Shown piece by piece: positions 1-8,027 of a stretch of 50,698 bases of DNA. Made by a program: the position numbers and the translations under genes. The stretch lies in contig JAITLC010000094.1 of assembly GCA_031278095.1 (NCBI GenBank), positions 1 through 50,698 on the forward strand, given 5' to 3'. Under the pieces are notes generated by a model, which saw only the letters and a list, made by a program, of their open reading frames with translations, did not search any database and was not told the origin of the DNA. The first letter of the stretch is position 1. Each line of letters opens with the position of its first letter. The stretch is from Treponema sp. GTDB taxonomy: Bacteria; Spirochaetota; Spirochaetia; Treponematales; Breznakiellaceae.

Positions 1-15
1 CCCCCCCCCCCCCCC
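1..15. repeat. Homopolymeric C tract at the window edge
   Basis: At least 15 consecutive C residues open the window, so the true length is unknown. The tract lies about 115 bp upstream of a lipoprotein start codon. Tracts of this kind can slip during replication and switch surface genes on and off, and treponemes are known to use poly-G tracts near surface-protein genes. It could equally be a contig-end or gap-fill artefact. Confidence 0.5.
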
Positions 16-86
16 ATATAAAAATTCATACGACCGGAATCTAAATCCGTACCTGGTAAATATTCTCCTCTCACTCCTTTGTACGA

Positions 87-104
87 TACAGGGATTTCCC
101 TGTA
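87..104 (+). promoter_or_regulatory. Hairpin in the leader of the lipoprotein gene
   Basis: An 8-bp perfect inverted repeat, TACAGGGA and TCCCTGTA, surrounds a TT loop. It sits 12 bp upstream of the AAAGGAGA ribosome binding site. It could stabilise the message, bind a protein or end an upstream transcript. No T run follows, so a terminator is less likely. Confidence 0.35.
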
Positions 105-129
105 CCTATATTTTACAAAGGAGATTGAT

Positions 130-1533
130 ATGAAAACATATCTTCCTTTCGACCTTGCCTGCCTTGTGCCGGCATGTATCCTTCTGTTCTCCGCCTGCCC
201 CAGCCCGTCCGGCGATCCGGGCGGTCCAACGGAGATTAGCGCCGCATCGGTGGGTGGACTTGCCACTCCGAAAACCGGAGAGGCTCCCATAGCCTTAAGC
301 GCCCTTAGCGCGGGGCACAGTACCTATACTGTACAAAGCATAAGCTGGATCCCCGAAGTAAGCGAAACCTTCGCCGCCGGTACGGATTATTCAGCTTCCA
401 TTGTGTTGAAGGCTGCAACAGAACATAAATTCAACGGAGGCATCACCCCGGCGGTAAACGCGGGGACAGCAACGGCAGGAATCCTGAGCGGAGACAGCGC
501 CGAAAACACCCTCTCGTTTTCGGTAAGCTTTTCCAAAACCGGTGATGATGATATAACTTTCGGCAAGGACTGGACCGCGAGCACTGTTACCGCCGGTACA
601 TTTAACTGGGTTCATTTTGGCGGGGACAAATTCGTGGCCCTCCCTTATAGCGGAGGCATCATCTATTCCACCGACGGCATTACCTGGCAGAGTGCTTCCG
701 GGGTTCCCGGAATTTATGCAAACGTTTATTACGGCAACAACAGTTGGGTTGCGGTCAGCGGAGAAGACTCAAACAATACCATCATCTATTCCGGCGACGG
801 CATTACCTGGAATGCCGGCGATACCAGCGGCAAATTTCAGTCGGTCTACTATGCCAATGGTCTATGGCTGGCCGGTTATGACAGTAATAACGGCATTATA
901 TATTCTGAAGACAATGGAGCAACATGGCAGCCTACAAGTATTACATCTCACCGTTATTCGGCGTTTCACTATGCCAACAATGTCTGGCTTGCAGGCGGTA
1001 ATAATGACAAGGGAATTCAATATTCCACTGATGGGAAAACCGGCTGGACCGATAGTAATATCACCGACAAGAATTTCTATTGGTTCGAATATGCAGGCGG
1101 CATCTGGGTTGCCGAATGCGAAGACGGCCTTTATTATTCAGAAACCAATGGGGCAACATGGGTAAAGAGCAATGCCCCTACCAATGCTTGGAACTTTTCA
1201 ATCCGGTATCATGGAGGCATCTGGGTTGCCGGAGGCGGCTTTAATGACGGCGGCGGTATATGGTATTCTACCGATGGTAAAACATGGCAGTCTACAAATG
1301 TCACGGACGGCATGTGCCTGGCCGTGTATACCGGCAGCCTGTGGATTGCCAGTAAGGCAAATTATAATGGTTCTATAGAGGGAAAAGGGTTACTATATTC
1401 AAACGACGGCGCCACCTGGAGCAACAGTAATATAACTTCTTCTTTTTATATGATTGCCTACGGTAATGATACTATCGTAGCTTGTTCATATATATTCGGA
1501 GGTACGGGCACAGGCATATTCTTTTCTAAATAG
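130..1533 (+). CDS. Asp-box repeat lipoprotein (predicted surface beta-propeller)
   Basis: I do not recognise a named family, but the architecture is clear. The ATG at 130 has an AAAGGAGA ribosome binding site; an in-frame ATG at 79 would add 17 residues ahead of the signal peptide and is unlikely. The 467-residue product begins with a lipoprotein signal peptide ending in LFSAC, which predicts lipidation at Cys23. Residues of about 30-140 form a Thr/Ser-rich beta domain of a type common in treponemal surface proteins. The rest is about seven imperfect repeats of about 40 residues, each with an Asp-box (STDGITW, SGDGITW, SEDNGATW, SETNGATW, STDGKTW, SNDGATW) followed by an aromatic strand such as WVAGG. 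Asp-boxes mark beta-propeller turns in sialidases and related proteins, but no sialidase catalytic residues were identified. Glycan or host-surface binding is an inference. The gene stands alone and converges on fliJ. Confidence 0.75.
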   Translation: MKTYLPFDLACLVPACILLFSACPSPSGDPGGPTEISAASVGGLATPKTGEAPIALSALSAGHSTYTVQSISWIPEVSETFAAGTDYSASIVLKAATEHKFNGGITPAVNAGTATAGILSGDSAENTLSFSVSFSKTGDDDITFGKDWTASTVTAGTFNWVHFGGDKFVALPYSGGIIYSTDGITWQSASGVPGIYANVYYGNNSWVAVSGEDSNNTIIYSGDGITWNAGDTSGKFQSVYYANGLWLAGYDSNNGIIYSEDNGATWQPTSITSHRYSAFHYANNVWLAGGNNDKGIQYSTDGKTGWTDSNITDKNFYWFEYAGGIWVAECEDGLYYSETNGATWVKSNAPTNAWNFSIRYHGGIWVAGGGFNDGGGIWYSTDGKTWQSTNVTDGMCLAVYTGSLWIASKANYNGSIEGKGLLYSNDGATWSNSNITSSFYMIAYGNDTIVACSYIFGGTGTGIFFSK

Positions 1534-1551
1534 TGTCTGTCCGTAATGTGA

Positions 1552-1584
1552 GGCTGTTCCAAAACTTCAGTTTTTGGAACAGCC
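1552..1584. repeat. Family A palindromic repeat, possible bidirectional terminator
   Basis: The arms GGCTGTTCCAAAA and TTTTGGAACAGCC (13 bp, perfect) flank a short loop. It lies between the convergent ends of the lipoprotein gene (stop 1533) and fliJ (stop 1661), so it can act as a terminator for either strand. The same sequence recurs many times in the window, which marks it as a dispersed repeat. Confidence 0.8.
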
Positions 1585-1660
1585 TGGTATCCGGAGGGAG
1601 GCACGCCGCCCGGCCCGCGTGCTTCTCTTCTATATCACCGGTTCTCCGTTGAAGATCCCC

Positions 1661-2101
1661 CTACTTCCCCGCCCTGTTCCGTGCTACGGCCAGGGAAGCG
1701 ATGTCGTCAAGCTCTTTTGTTTCTTCGGCCAGCATGGTCTTGCGGTATTCTTTTTCTCTTTTTTCCTTAAGTTTGTCCAGTACCTTCCTGTCCCTGGAAG
1801 CCTCAAGATAAACAGCACGCTTTTCTTCGATTACAATGGCAGCCTGGGCCGCCTCCCTGAGAAGCTTCTCCTTTTCAATATCGAGACGCTGCACATAAAG
1901 ATCGTAGTATTGGATGTCCCGAATATCCGTTTGGGCAAAACGCTCCTCTGCCGCCTTATGATGGTTTACCGCATTTTCCTTTAAGCCGTTCTGAATTATC
2001 GTAAGCGCGGCGATGGCCCTGCCGAGCTCTATCTCAGTTTCCCTTTCCCGGTATTTCCGGAATTCGAGGACTTTTTCAAGATTAAAGTGAAAACGTCTCA
2101 T
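1661..2101 (-). CDS. fliJ: Flagellar export chaperone FliJ
   Basis: FliJ is the small coiled-coil stalk of the flagellar type III export ATPase; it projects into the FliI hexamer and helps deliver substrates to the FlhA/FlhB gate. The 146-residue product starts MRRFHFNLEKVLEFRK, the typical FliJ N-terminus, and is almost wholly charged amphipathic helix rich in Glu, Lys and Arg with heptad spacing. Length fits the family (about 140-150). It starts 9 bp after the fliI stop, and its ribosome binding site is weak, so expression may depend on coupling to fliI. It is the last gene of the large minus-strand array; a palindromic repeat follows the stop. Confidence 0.9.
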   Translation of the reverse strand: MRRFHFNLEKVLEFRKYRERETEIELGRAIAALTIIQNGLKENAVNHHKAAEERFAQTDIRDIQYYDLYVQRLDIEKEKLLREAAQAAIVIEEKRAVYLEASRDRKVLDKLKEKREKEYRKTMLAEETKELDDIASLAVARNRAGK

Positions 2102-2110
2102 GGTACACCG

Positions 2111-3715
2111 CTACAGATCGATCAGGGGAAGTTCGCCGGTTTCATTTTGAAGAGCTCCAAAGGAAAGCTCCTCCGTTTCGAGGGCAGGAATCTCATTCCG
2201 GGTTTCCGGAACTTCTTCCGTAACGGGTTTTTCGTCCGGACGCGTTTCGTAGAGGGCTTCGGGGGCCTGTTCATGCCGTGGAGTTTCAACTTCAGGCATT
2301 TCGTCTTTCGGGAAGTACTCAGGAACAGTAATACTGCCGTCCGCAAAATTGAAAGCCCCGAATGCCTTGCGCAGGTACTCGGCGGTTTCCGTCTCAGGAA
2401 TTTCGACGCCTGCAATTTCACCCATCATTTTAAGGGTATCCGCAAGAGTTGTCTTTTCATCAACAGCCTGGATGAGAAAGTCTTCGATGACCTTATGCCT
2501 TGCCACAGCCTCGTCAATTTCCGGATTGGCTCCGGCCTGGTAGGCTCCCACATTGATAAGGTCTTCCGTTTCCGCATAGACTGCCATGAGACGCCTTATG
2601 TAACCCGCTGCTTTTATGGTCAGAGGTCCTGCAACCGCACGATCAAGCCGGGAGATACTGCCCAGTATATCAATGGCCGGGTAGTGATAATGTTCGGCCA
2701 TGTTTCGGGAAAGTACGATATGACCGTCAAGAATTCCCCGTACCGTATCGGATACAGGTTCATCCAGTTCATCGGCATCAACCAGTATTGTATAGAAAGC
2801 AGTGATGCTGCCACGGTTTGAAGTACCGGAACGTTCCAGAAGCTTCGGCATTGAATCGAACATTGAAGGAGTGTAACCGCGGGTGGCGGGCGGCTCGCCG
2901 GTTGCAAGCCCGATTTCCCTTTGAGCCCGGGCAAAGCGGGTAACAGAATCGAAAAGGAGCATCACGTCCAGGCCCTGATCGCGAAAATACTCGGCGACTG
3001 CAGTTGCCACGTATGCGCCGCGGAGCCGGGAGAGGGGCGGCGAGTTGGAAGGAGTAATTACCAGTACGGAGCGGGCAAGGCCTTCCGGTCCCAGATCCTT
3101 TTCGATAAAATCGTTCACCTCGCGACCCCGTTCACCGATGAGAGCGACAACGTTGATGTCTGCATTTGTGTTTCTGGCAATCATCCCGAGGAGTGTTGAC
3201 TTACCGACACCGGAACCGGCAAAGATACCCAACCGCTGTCCGCGGCCTACGGACAGAAGTCCGTCGATTGCCCGTATTCCGGTACTGATCCTTTCGGTAA
3301 TGCGCCTTCTGCTAAGCGGATTGGGAGGAGCCGTTACCGCCGGATAGTGGACAGGCGATTCTATCTCTCCCTTGCCGTCGATGGGTTTACCCATGGCGTC
3401 AAGCACTCTACCCAGAAGCTTGTTGGAAACGGCCACCTCAAGAAGTTTTCCGGTAGCAATAACCCTGCATCCTATTTCAAGCCCGCCGATTTCTTCATAG
3501 GCCATAAGCTGCACGATGCGATCCCGCAGACCCACCACTTCGGCATATACCGAGCTTCCGCTCCGGCGGCTTTCTATACGGCACACTTCGCCGATAATTG
3601 CCGCAGGCCCCTCGCTTTCAATAAGAAGCCCCTGAATCTTTATTACCTTTCCGGAACACTTGATGGGATCTACATCTTTGGCAACCTCAAGATACTTTCC
3701 AAATATGGCAGTCAT
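2111..3715 (-). CDS. fliI: Flagellar export ATPase FliI with acidic C-terminal extension
   Basis: FliI is the F1-beta-like ATPase that unfolds and delivers substrates to the flagellar type III export gate. The 534-residue product has the N-terminal beta-barrel, a Walker A loop AGSGVGKST at residues 166-174, the following GERGREV element and a Walker B strand LDVMLLFD. The ATPase core ends near residue 450, where other FliI proteins stop (Salmonella FliI is about 456 residues). Here about 80 more residues follow, rich in Glu, Pro and Thr and poor in hydrophobics apart from the very end. That tail looks disordered and is not part of the usual family. The start is 1 bp after the fliH stop with a GAAGG ribosome binding site, so translation is coupled to fliH. 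Confidence 0.95.
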   Translation of the reverse strand: MTAIFGKYLEVAKDVDPIKCSGKVIKIQGLLIESEGPAAIIGEVCRIESRRSGSSVYAEVVGLRDRIVQLMAYEEIGGLEIGCRVIATGKLLEVAVSNKLLGRVLDAMGKPIDGKGEIESPVHYPAVTAPPNPLSRRRITERISTGIRAIDGLLSVGRGQRLGIFAGSGVGKSTLLGMIARNTNADINVVALIGERGREVNDFIEKDLGPEGLARSVLVITPSNSPPLSRLRGAYVATAVAEYFRDQGLDVMLLFDSVTRFARAQREIGLATGEPPATRGYTPSMFDSMPKLLERSGTSNRGSITAFYTILVDADELDEPVSDTVRGILDGHIVLSRNMAEHYHYPAIDILGSISRLDRAVAGPLTIKAAGYIRRLMAVYAETEDLINVGAYQAGANPEIDEAVARHKVIEDFLIQAVDEKTTLADTLKMMGEIAGVEIPETETAEYLRKAFGAFNFADGSITVPEYFPKDEMPEVETPRHEQAPEALYETRPDEKPVTEEVPETRNEIPALETEELSFGALQNETGELPLIDL

Positions 3716-3716
3716 T

Positions 3717-4676
3717 TTAAGCGCCTTCTGTCAGAGCCTGAGTTTTGGCCTTCCCCTTGATCGGGGATATTTCCAAAATCTTCGATTCCAGTTCCGCAAG
3801 CTGACTTAAGATCCTCGCATCAATTTCTCCAAAGTCGGTTTCAATGATACAGCCGCCCGGATCTATTGAGGAGTCTTCTACTACCTGAATCGACTTTGAA
3901 CCTTCCACCATCTGAATAAAATCCTTGATGTGTTCGGTGGTTAGCTTCACATCCATCATGTTTACCCTGATGATAATGTTGCCGCGGCCCTTGACCTTAC
4001 GCAGGGCCTGTACCACATTGGAGATAATTACATTCCGTTGATTTTCCGAAATTACCTTAATTACTTTTCTGGAAATGAGAAGCACAAGATCGATTATTTC
4101 CTGTTCGCAGCCTGCAAGGATATCCGCCCGCTGATTCTGGGCCCGTTCCAATATCACCTGGGTTCGCTGCACAAGACGTTCCACTTCGGTCCGGCCTTCG
4201 GCAAATCCGGCGTCCCTTCCCGCTATCCTCCCCCGCTCTTCGGCCTCTTTCCGTTCCGCTTCAAATGCCTGGTGGGAAGCGTCTTCGATCTCTTTGGCCT
4301 TCCTGTTTGCCGCGGCAATTATCTCTTCCGCTTCATCTTCGGCTTTTTGTTTCAATGTCTGGGCTTCATCTGTTTTACGTTTCACTTCCCGAAAGGCCGC
4401 TTCCTCCGCTTCCTTTACAATGCCTTCGGCCTCTGCCTTGGCGGAGCGAATCATCGCCTCCCGTTCCTGTTCCCACTGAAGCTTGAATGCTTCCACTTCC
4501 CGGCGTATGTCATCGACGGTAGGGCCCTGATACTCTTCATTGATCTCTTCCGCTTCTTCAAGCTGTTCTTCCTGGAGAGCCAGATGAGCCAGTTCAGGAA
4601 AAGATGTAGGTGAAGCGAGAACTACTTTTTTAAGGTCCATCGAAACTTCACCGGAACGTAAAACAGCTTTTACCAT
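3717..4676 (-). CDS. fliH: Flagellar export regulator/stator FliH
   Basis: FliH dimers form the peripheral stalk that tethers FliI to the C-ring and restrains its ATPase activity. The 319-residue product has a variable N-terminus (about 1-55), a long Ala/Glu/Lys coiled coil (about 55-165), and a globular C-terminal domain carrying the FliH/V-ATPase-E signature around IDLVLLISRKVIKV and the strand FIQMVEGSKSIQVVED. The alternative start at the internal Met of SMDLKKVV cannot be excluded, but the upstream ATG has GAGG five bases before it. It lies 8 bp after fliG and 1 bp before fliI, consistent with a FliG-FliH-FliI co-assembly unit. Confidence 0.92.
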   Translation of the reverse strand: MVKAVLRSGEVSMDLKKVVLASPTSFPELAHLALQEEQLEEAEEINEEYQGPTVDDIRREVEAFKLQWEQEREAMIRSAKAEAEGIVKEAEEAAFREVKRKTDEAQTLKQKAEDEAEEIIAAANRKAKEIEDASHQAFEAERKEAEERGRIAGRDAGFAEGRTEVERLVQRTQVILERAQNQRADILAGCEQEIIDLVLLISRKVIKVISENQRNVIISNVVQALRKVKGRGNIIIRVNMMDVKLTTEHIKDFIQMVEGSKSIQVVEDSSIDPGGCIIETDFGEIDARILSQLAELESKILEISPIKGKAKTQALTEGA

Positions 4677-4684
4677 GACAACCT

Positions 4685-5743
4685 CTATACAACCAATTCA
4701 TCTTCACCGGAGCGGGCAACAACAATCTCGCCGGTATCTTCAAGATGTCTGATGATGGACACGATCTTCTGCTGAGCTTCTTCCACATCCTTGAGACGTA
4801 CCGGGCCCATGTATTCCATGTCCTCTTTCAACATACCTGCGGCGCGCTTACTCATGTTGCGGAAGATCTTGTCCTGAACTTCCGTATCTACACTCTTTAA
4901 GGCCTTGGCCAATTCCTGGGAATCCACTTCCCGCATGACTTTCTGAATGGCCCGGTCGTCCAGCATAACAATGTCTTCGAACACGAACATCCGCTTCTTG
5001 ATCTCTTCTGCAAGTTCCGGATCTTCGTCTTCCAGGGCTTCGATAATCTGCTTCTCGGATGCACGGTCAACAAGGTTGAGGATCTCAACGATGCTCTCCA
5101 CCCCGCCTGCAGTGGTGTAGTCTTCGCTTGACAGAGTCGAAAGTTTCTTTTCAAGAACCCGTTCAACTTCCCGTAGTACTTCGGGGCTTGTACGATCCAT
5201 GGTAGCAATTCTGCGGGCCACATCGCTCTGAGTTTCGTGGGGAAGGTTCTGGAGAATTACACTGGCCTTGTTGGGTTCCAGATACGCAAGGATAAGCGCA
5301 ATGGTCTGCGGATGTTCCTGCTGGATAAAGTTCAAAAGATGGGCCGGATCTGTCCGGCGAATAAAGTCAAAGGGCCTTACCTGCAGGCTCGAAGTCAAAC
5401 GGTTGATTATATCGATTGCCTTCTGGCTTCCCAGAGATTTTTCAAGGAGTTCCCTGGCATAGTCAATACCGCCTGTACTGATGAACTGGTTGGCCATCAT
5501 CAGTTCCTGGAATTCCTGGAGTATGGCGTCCTTCTGATCGGGCTCTATGGTTTCAAGCCGGGCAATTTCAAAGGTAAGGGTTTCGATCTCGTCTTCCCGA
5601 AGGAACTTGAAGATCTCCGCGGAGATCTCGGAACCAATGGTCACAAGGAATATGGCTGCTTTCTGGCGGCCGGTAAATTCTTTATTGCCTTTCTTCTTGG
5701 AGCCTGCCATGACTCCACCGGATGAAGCGCTGCTCTTTGCCAT
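4685..5743 (-). CDS. fliG: Flagellar motor switch protein FliG
   Basis: FliG sits on the MS ring, couples stator contact to torque and sets rotation direction. The 352-residue product has all three domains: N (about 25-120, starts FTGRQKAAIFLVTIG), middle with EHPQT at 143-147 (contact with FliM) and the GGVE hinge at 213-216, and a C-terminal torque helix DDRAIQKVMREVD at 262-274 with the alternating charges that interact with MotA. Spirochaetes commonly carry two fliG genes; the one in this fliF-fliG-fliH context corresponds to the copy usually called FliG2, by my recollection. The N-terminus (about 24 residues, Ser/Gly/Lys-rich) is longer than usual; a second ATG at codon 12 is a possible start. 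Confidence 0.95.
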   Translation of the reverse strand: MAKSSASSGGVMAGSKKKGNKEFTGRQKAAIFLVTIGSEISAEIFKFLREDEIETLTFEIARLETIEPDQKDAILQEFQELMMANQFISTGGIDYARELLEKSLGSQKAIDIINRLTSSLQVRPFDFIRRTDPAHLLNFIQQEHPQTIALILAYLEPNKASVILQNLPHETQSDVARRIATMDRTSPEVLREVERVLEKKLSTLSSEDYTTAGGVESIVEILNLVDRASEKQIIEALEDEDPELAEEIKKRMFVFEDIVMLDDRAIQKVMREVDSQELAKALKSVDTEVQDKIFRNMSKRAAGMLKEDMEYMGPVRLKDVEEAQQKIVSIIRHLEDTGEIVVARSGEDELVV

Positions 5744-5750
5744 TTCCTAT

Positions 5751-7454
5751 TCATTCCTCCAACAGCCATGTTCTGATAAGCCGGGCCACATCTTCAGGAT
5801 GCTCTTTAGCCATATTGGCTACAGATTCCTGCAGTTCCATGCGTGTCCGCTCTTCCACCGAGATGGATACGTCTACACCGCCTTCTTCCGCACTGGCGAT
5901 AGCCGCATCCCGTGCAGCCTGTTCCCGCTGTGCCCGAAGCTCTTCCGCGATCCTCCGCCGCCGTTCGATCTCCCTGGTGATGAGCCGGAACATGATGAAA
6001 CCAACAAGGAGCAGCGCCAGACCGGAGAGGAAGACAAAGATTGTGGTCTTGATCTGCTGATCCCTAAAATAGGCCGCATCCTCATCACTGAACTGGCTTG
6101 TCCTGTCAACGGGAATATTCTCCACGGTGACGGCATCTCCCCTTGCCGCATTATACCCTATTGCATTCTGGATAAGATACTGGGCGGCACGCAGATCTTC
6201 CTCGGGAACAGGGGTATATTCCCTTTCGATGGAACCGTTGGCCAGGATCACCGGCTTCCCCTTTTCAGTATACTTCCATTTCCATTTGCCGTCGATATTG
6301 ACTGAAACGGTTATCCGGTCAATCTGGGGACTCTTCTCCTCCTGGGTTGTTCTCTTGTTGATCTCTTCATTCTTGAAGAGTGTTTCCTGACTCATCTTGC
6401 CGTAGAGGTTTTGCATATCCTTGAAGGCCGGGGGAGTCTGCCCTTCCACACCTGCGGGGCCTTCGGGGTTGAAGCCTGTTCCTTCCCACTTTGTAGTGGA
6501 AGTATTGGTAGACCTGGTTACGGAGTTTACCACTCGAGAATCGTCATAGGGAAGGCCGGGGGTTCTCGGCTTGATGGTGATGGGGAAGTACTCTTCAATA
6601 TCTACCGCCCGCTTGCTCATATCTATTTCGATCTTGATGTTGAGATCGCGGACACGGTCTTTGGTGTAGATCTCCTGCAGGAATTTTAAGACTAAAGCTC
6701 TGTAGCGCGTCTCCTGCTGGAGGATCAGTTTCTGTTCCTTTTCAATGAGGGAAAGCCTGTCAAAGGCGGCCATGCCTTCAAAGTCGTTGAGGAGGTTTCC
6801 GTTCGTGTCGGCAATGGCGATATTCTCGTCGCTAAGGCCCTGCACCGCGTATTTGAGGATCTTCTGTATGCCTTCGATTTTTTTCCGGTTGGTAAGAATG
6901 TCGCTTCCCGGTTTGGGAGTCAGTACCACACTGGCAGTTACCGGATCCTGGTCTGCTGCAAAGAGTTCCCGTTCAGGGCTCACTATAGTTACATTGGCAT
7001 CGTCAACGTCATCAATCGCCTTGATGTGATCCGTCACCATCTGGGCAATCGCCCTACGGAGATTTACATTCCGTTCAAAATCGGTGATTGTCCAGCGATC
7101 CCGGTCAAAGATCGCCCAGGGATCTGTGCCGGAAGGAATAAGATCTTCCCGGACAAGGATGCCGCGCATTCTTTTTGCGGTTGCGTCATCATTAACCTGC
7201 ACTATTCCTGCGGGTGATACCGAAGCTTTGACGCCTTCCTGGTTGATCCGCATAATGATCCTGTCCCGGGCAGCCTCGTCCCGGATAGGCGCATCGATCA
7301 CCGGCACCAGTGTGGGCGCCGAAGAAATGGTGAAAAGGGCAACCAGGCCTCCTATCACCGCCACGGCGATCCCGATGAGGATGATCCTTTGGATCACCGC
7401 CATCTTTCCCCAGAGATTCCGTATCTGGGCAATAATCTTGCGTAAAAATTCCAT
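5751..7454 (-). CDS. fliF: Flagellar MS-ring protein FliF
   Basis: FliF assembles the MS ring in the inner membrane, the first structure of the basal body. The 567-residue product has a transmembrane helix at about 19-43, a periplasmic ring-building region of the YscJ/FliF type (about 48-470) and a second transmembrane helix at about 473-491. The cytoplasmic tail is charged and ends HPEDVARLIRTWLLEE, the typical FliG-binding terminus. The start has an unusual Shine-Dalgarno: eight consecutive G residues (7459-7466) followed by ACAG and the ATG. The 116-bp gap to fliE is the largest break within the flagellar genes and holds a hairpin and a degenerate family B repeat, so fliF to fliJ may be partly uncoupled from upstream transcription. 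Confidence 0.95.
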   Translation of the reverse strand: MEFLRKIIAQIRNLWGKMAVIQRIILIGIAVAVIGGLVALFTISSAPTLVPVIDAPIRDEAARDRIIMRINQEGVKASVSPAGIVQVNDDATAKRMRGILVREDLIPSGTDPWAIFDRDRWTITDFERNVNLRRAIAQMVTDHIKAIDDVDDANVTIVSPERELFAADQDPVTASVVLTPKPGSDILTNRKKIEGIQKILKYAVQGLSDENIAIADTNGNLLNDFEGMAAFDRLSLIEKEQKLILQQETRYRALVLKFLQEIYTKDRVRDLNIKIEIDMSKRAVDIEEYFPITIKPRTPGLPYDDSRVVNSVTRSTNTSTTKWEGTGFNPEGPAGVEGQTPPAFKDMQNLYGKMSQETLFKNEEINKRTTQEEKSPQIDRITVSVNIDGKWKWKYTEKGKPVILANGSIEREYTPVPEEDLRAAQYLIQNAIGYNAARGDAVTVENIPVDRTSQFSDEDAAYFRDQQIKTTIFVFLSGLALLLVGFIMFRLITREIERRRRIAEELRAQREQAARDAAIASAEEGGVDVSISVEERTRMELQESVANMAKEHPEDVARLIRTWLLEE

Positions 7455-7458
7455 CTGT

Positions 7459-7466
7459 CCCCCCCC
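7459..7466 (-). promoter_or_regulatory. G8 homopolymer acting as the fliF ribosome binding site
   Basis: On the coding strand the run is eight G residues, four bases before the fliF ATG. No other GGAG-like element lies nearby. A change in run length would alter Shine-Dalgarno spacing or strength. Confidence 0.45.
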
Positions 7467-7478
7467 TATCGATTACCC

Positions 7479-7518
7479 GGGGAAACGCCGACCGGTATCA
7501 TGTAATCAGCGGTTCCCT
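7479..7518. repeat. Family B repeat in the fliE-fliF gap (degenerate)
   Basis: Arms GGGGAAACGCCG and CAGCGGTTCCCT surround a centre containing GTATCATGTAAT. The pattern matches the copies at 44397 and 50205, which share GGGAAA(C/T)GC, an AATCAGCG arm and TTCC. The identity is imperfect but the arm order and spacing agree. Confidence 0.55.
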
Positions 7519-7548
7519 AACTATCAAGCTTCCTTTCGCTCAATACCC

Positions 7549-7572
7549 AATGCGGCCTGGAATGGCCGCATT
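7549..7572 (-). terminator. Hairpin overlapping the fliE stop codon
   Basis: Perfect 9-bp arms AATGCGGCC and GGCCGCATT enclose a 6-base loop, beginning at the fliE stop codon. No T run follows on the minus strand. It could attenuate transcription between fliE and fliF or protect the upstream message 3' end after processing. Confidence 0.45.
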
Positions 7573-7954
7573 ATCTTGTATTTATAACGTCCCTCCAACC
7601 CTGCACCAGACGGCTCAAAATATTTCGTGTGATGTTGAGCGACATCTGGGCCTTTGCCTGGGCAATGGTAATATCATGAACATCCACCGATCCGGGATCG
7701 GTTACTGCCTGCCGGGCAAGGCTGCTTGCAAACTGCTGATCCCCTGACACACGATCCAGTGCCTGCAGCATTGCTTCTTCAAAAGTTCCCGAACGGACAA
7801 CCATATCGGCACCGGTTTTCGCTTTCAACTCTTCAATCTGGCGGCCCGCATTTACAAACTGTCCGGGCGCCGGGGCCATGTGCTTTGGATGGGTAAGCTT
7901 TAAGGGAATATGATCCCCGCTTACCATATCAGGCGTTAGTATTACCGTACTCAT
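7571..7954 (-). CDS. fliE: Flagellar hook-basal body protein FliE
   Basis: FliE links the MS ring to the proximal rod and is the first exported axial subunit. The 127-residue product is slightly longer than typical (about 105) because of a Pro/His-rich N-terminal stretch (about 1-35). The conserved C-terminal part carries the SGTFEEAMLQALDRVSGDQQ region and the VDVHDITIAQAKAQMSLNI element, ending in a helix with LVQGWRDVINTR. It follows flgC after 73 bp; a GGAG lies about 13 bases before the ATG. It completes the flgB-flgC-fliE proximal-rod set. Confidence 0.92.
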   Translation of the reverse strand: MSTVILTPDMVSGDHIPLKLTHPKHMAPAPGQFVNAGRQIEELKAKTGADMVVRSGTFEEAMLQALDRVSGDQQFASSLARQAVTDPGSVDVHDITIAQAKAQMSLNITRNILSRLVQGWRDVINTR

Positions 7955-8027
7955 CTGTTATGCTACGCTCCTATTGCCGCGATCAAAAGACCGCGTCGTC
8001 AAACCGGATGGGAATCGGAACTTCATG

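Noticed and set aside
617-1165. A reading frame overlapping the lipoprotein in another frame
   Set aside because: The lipoprotein has a signal peptide, lipobox and repeats; the overlapping frame only reflects the repetitive DNA.
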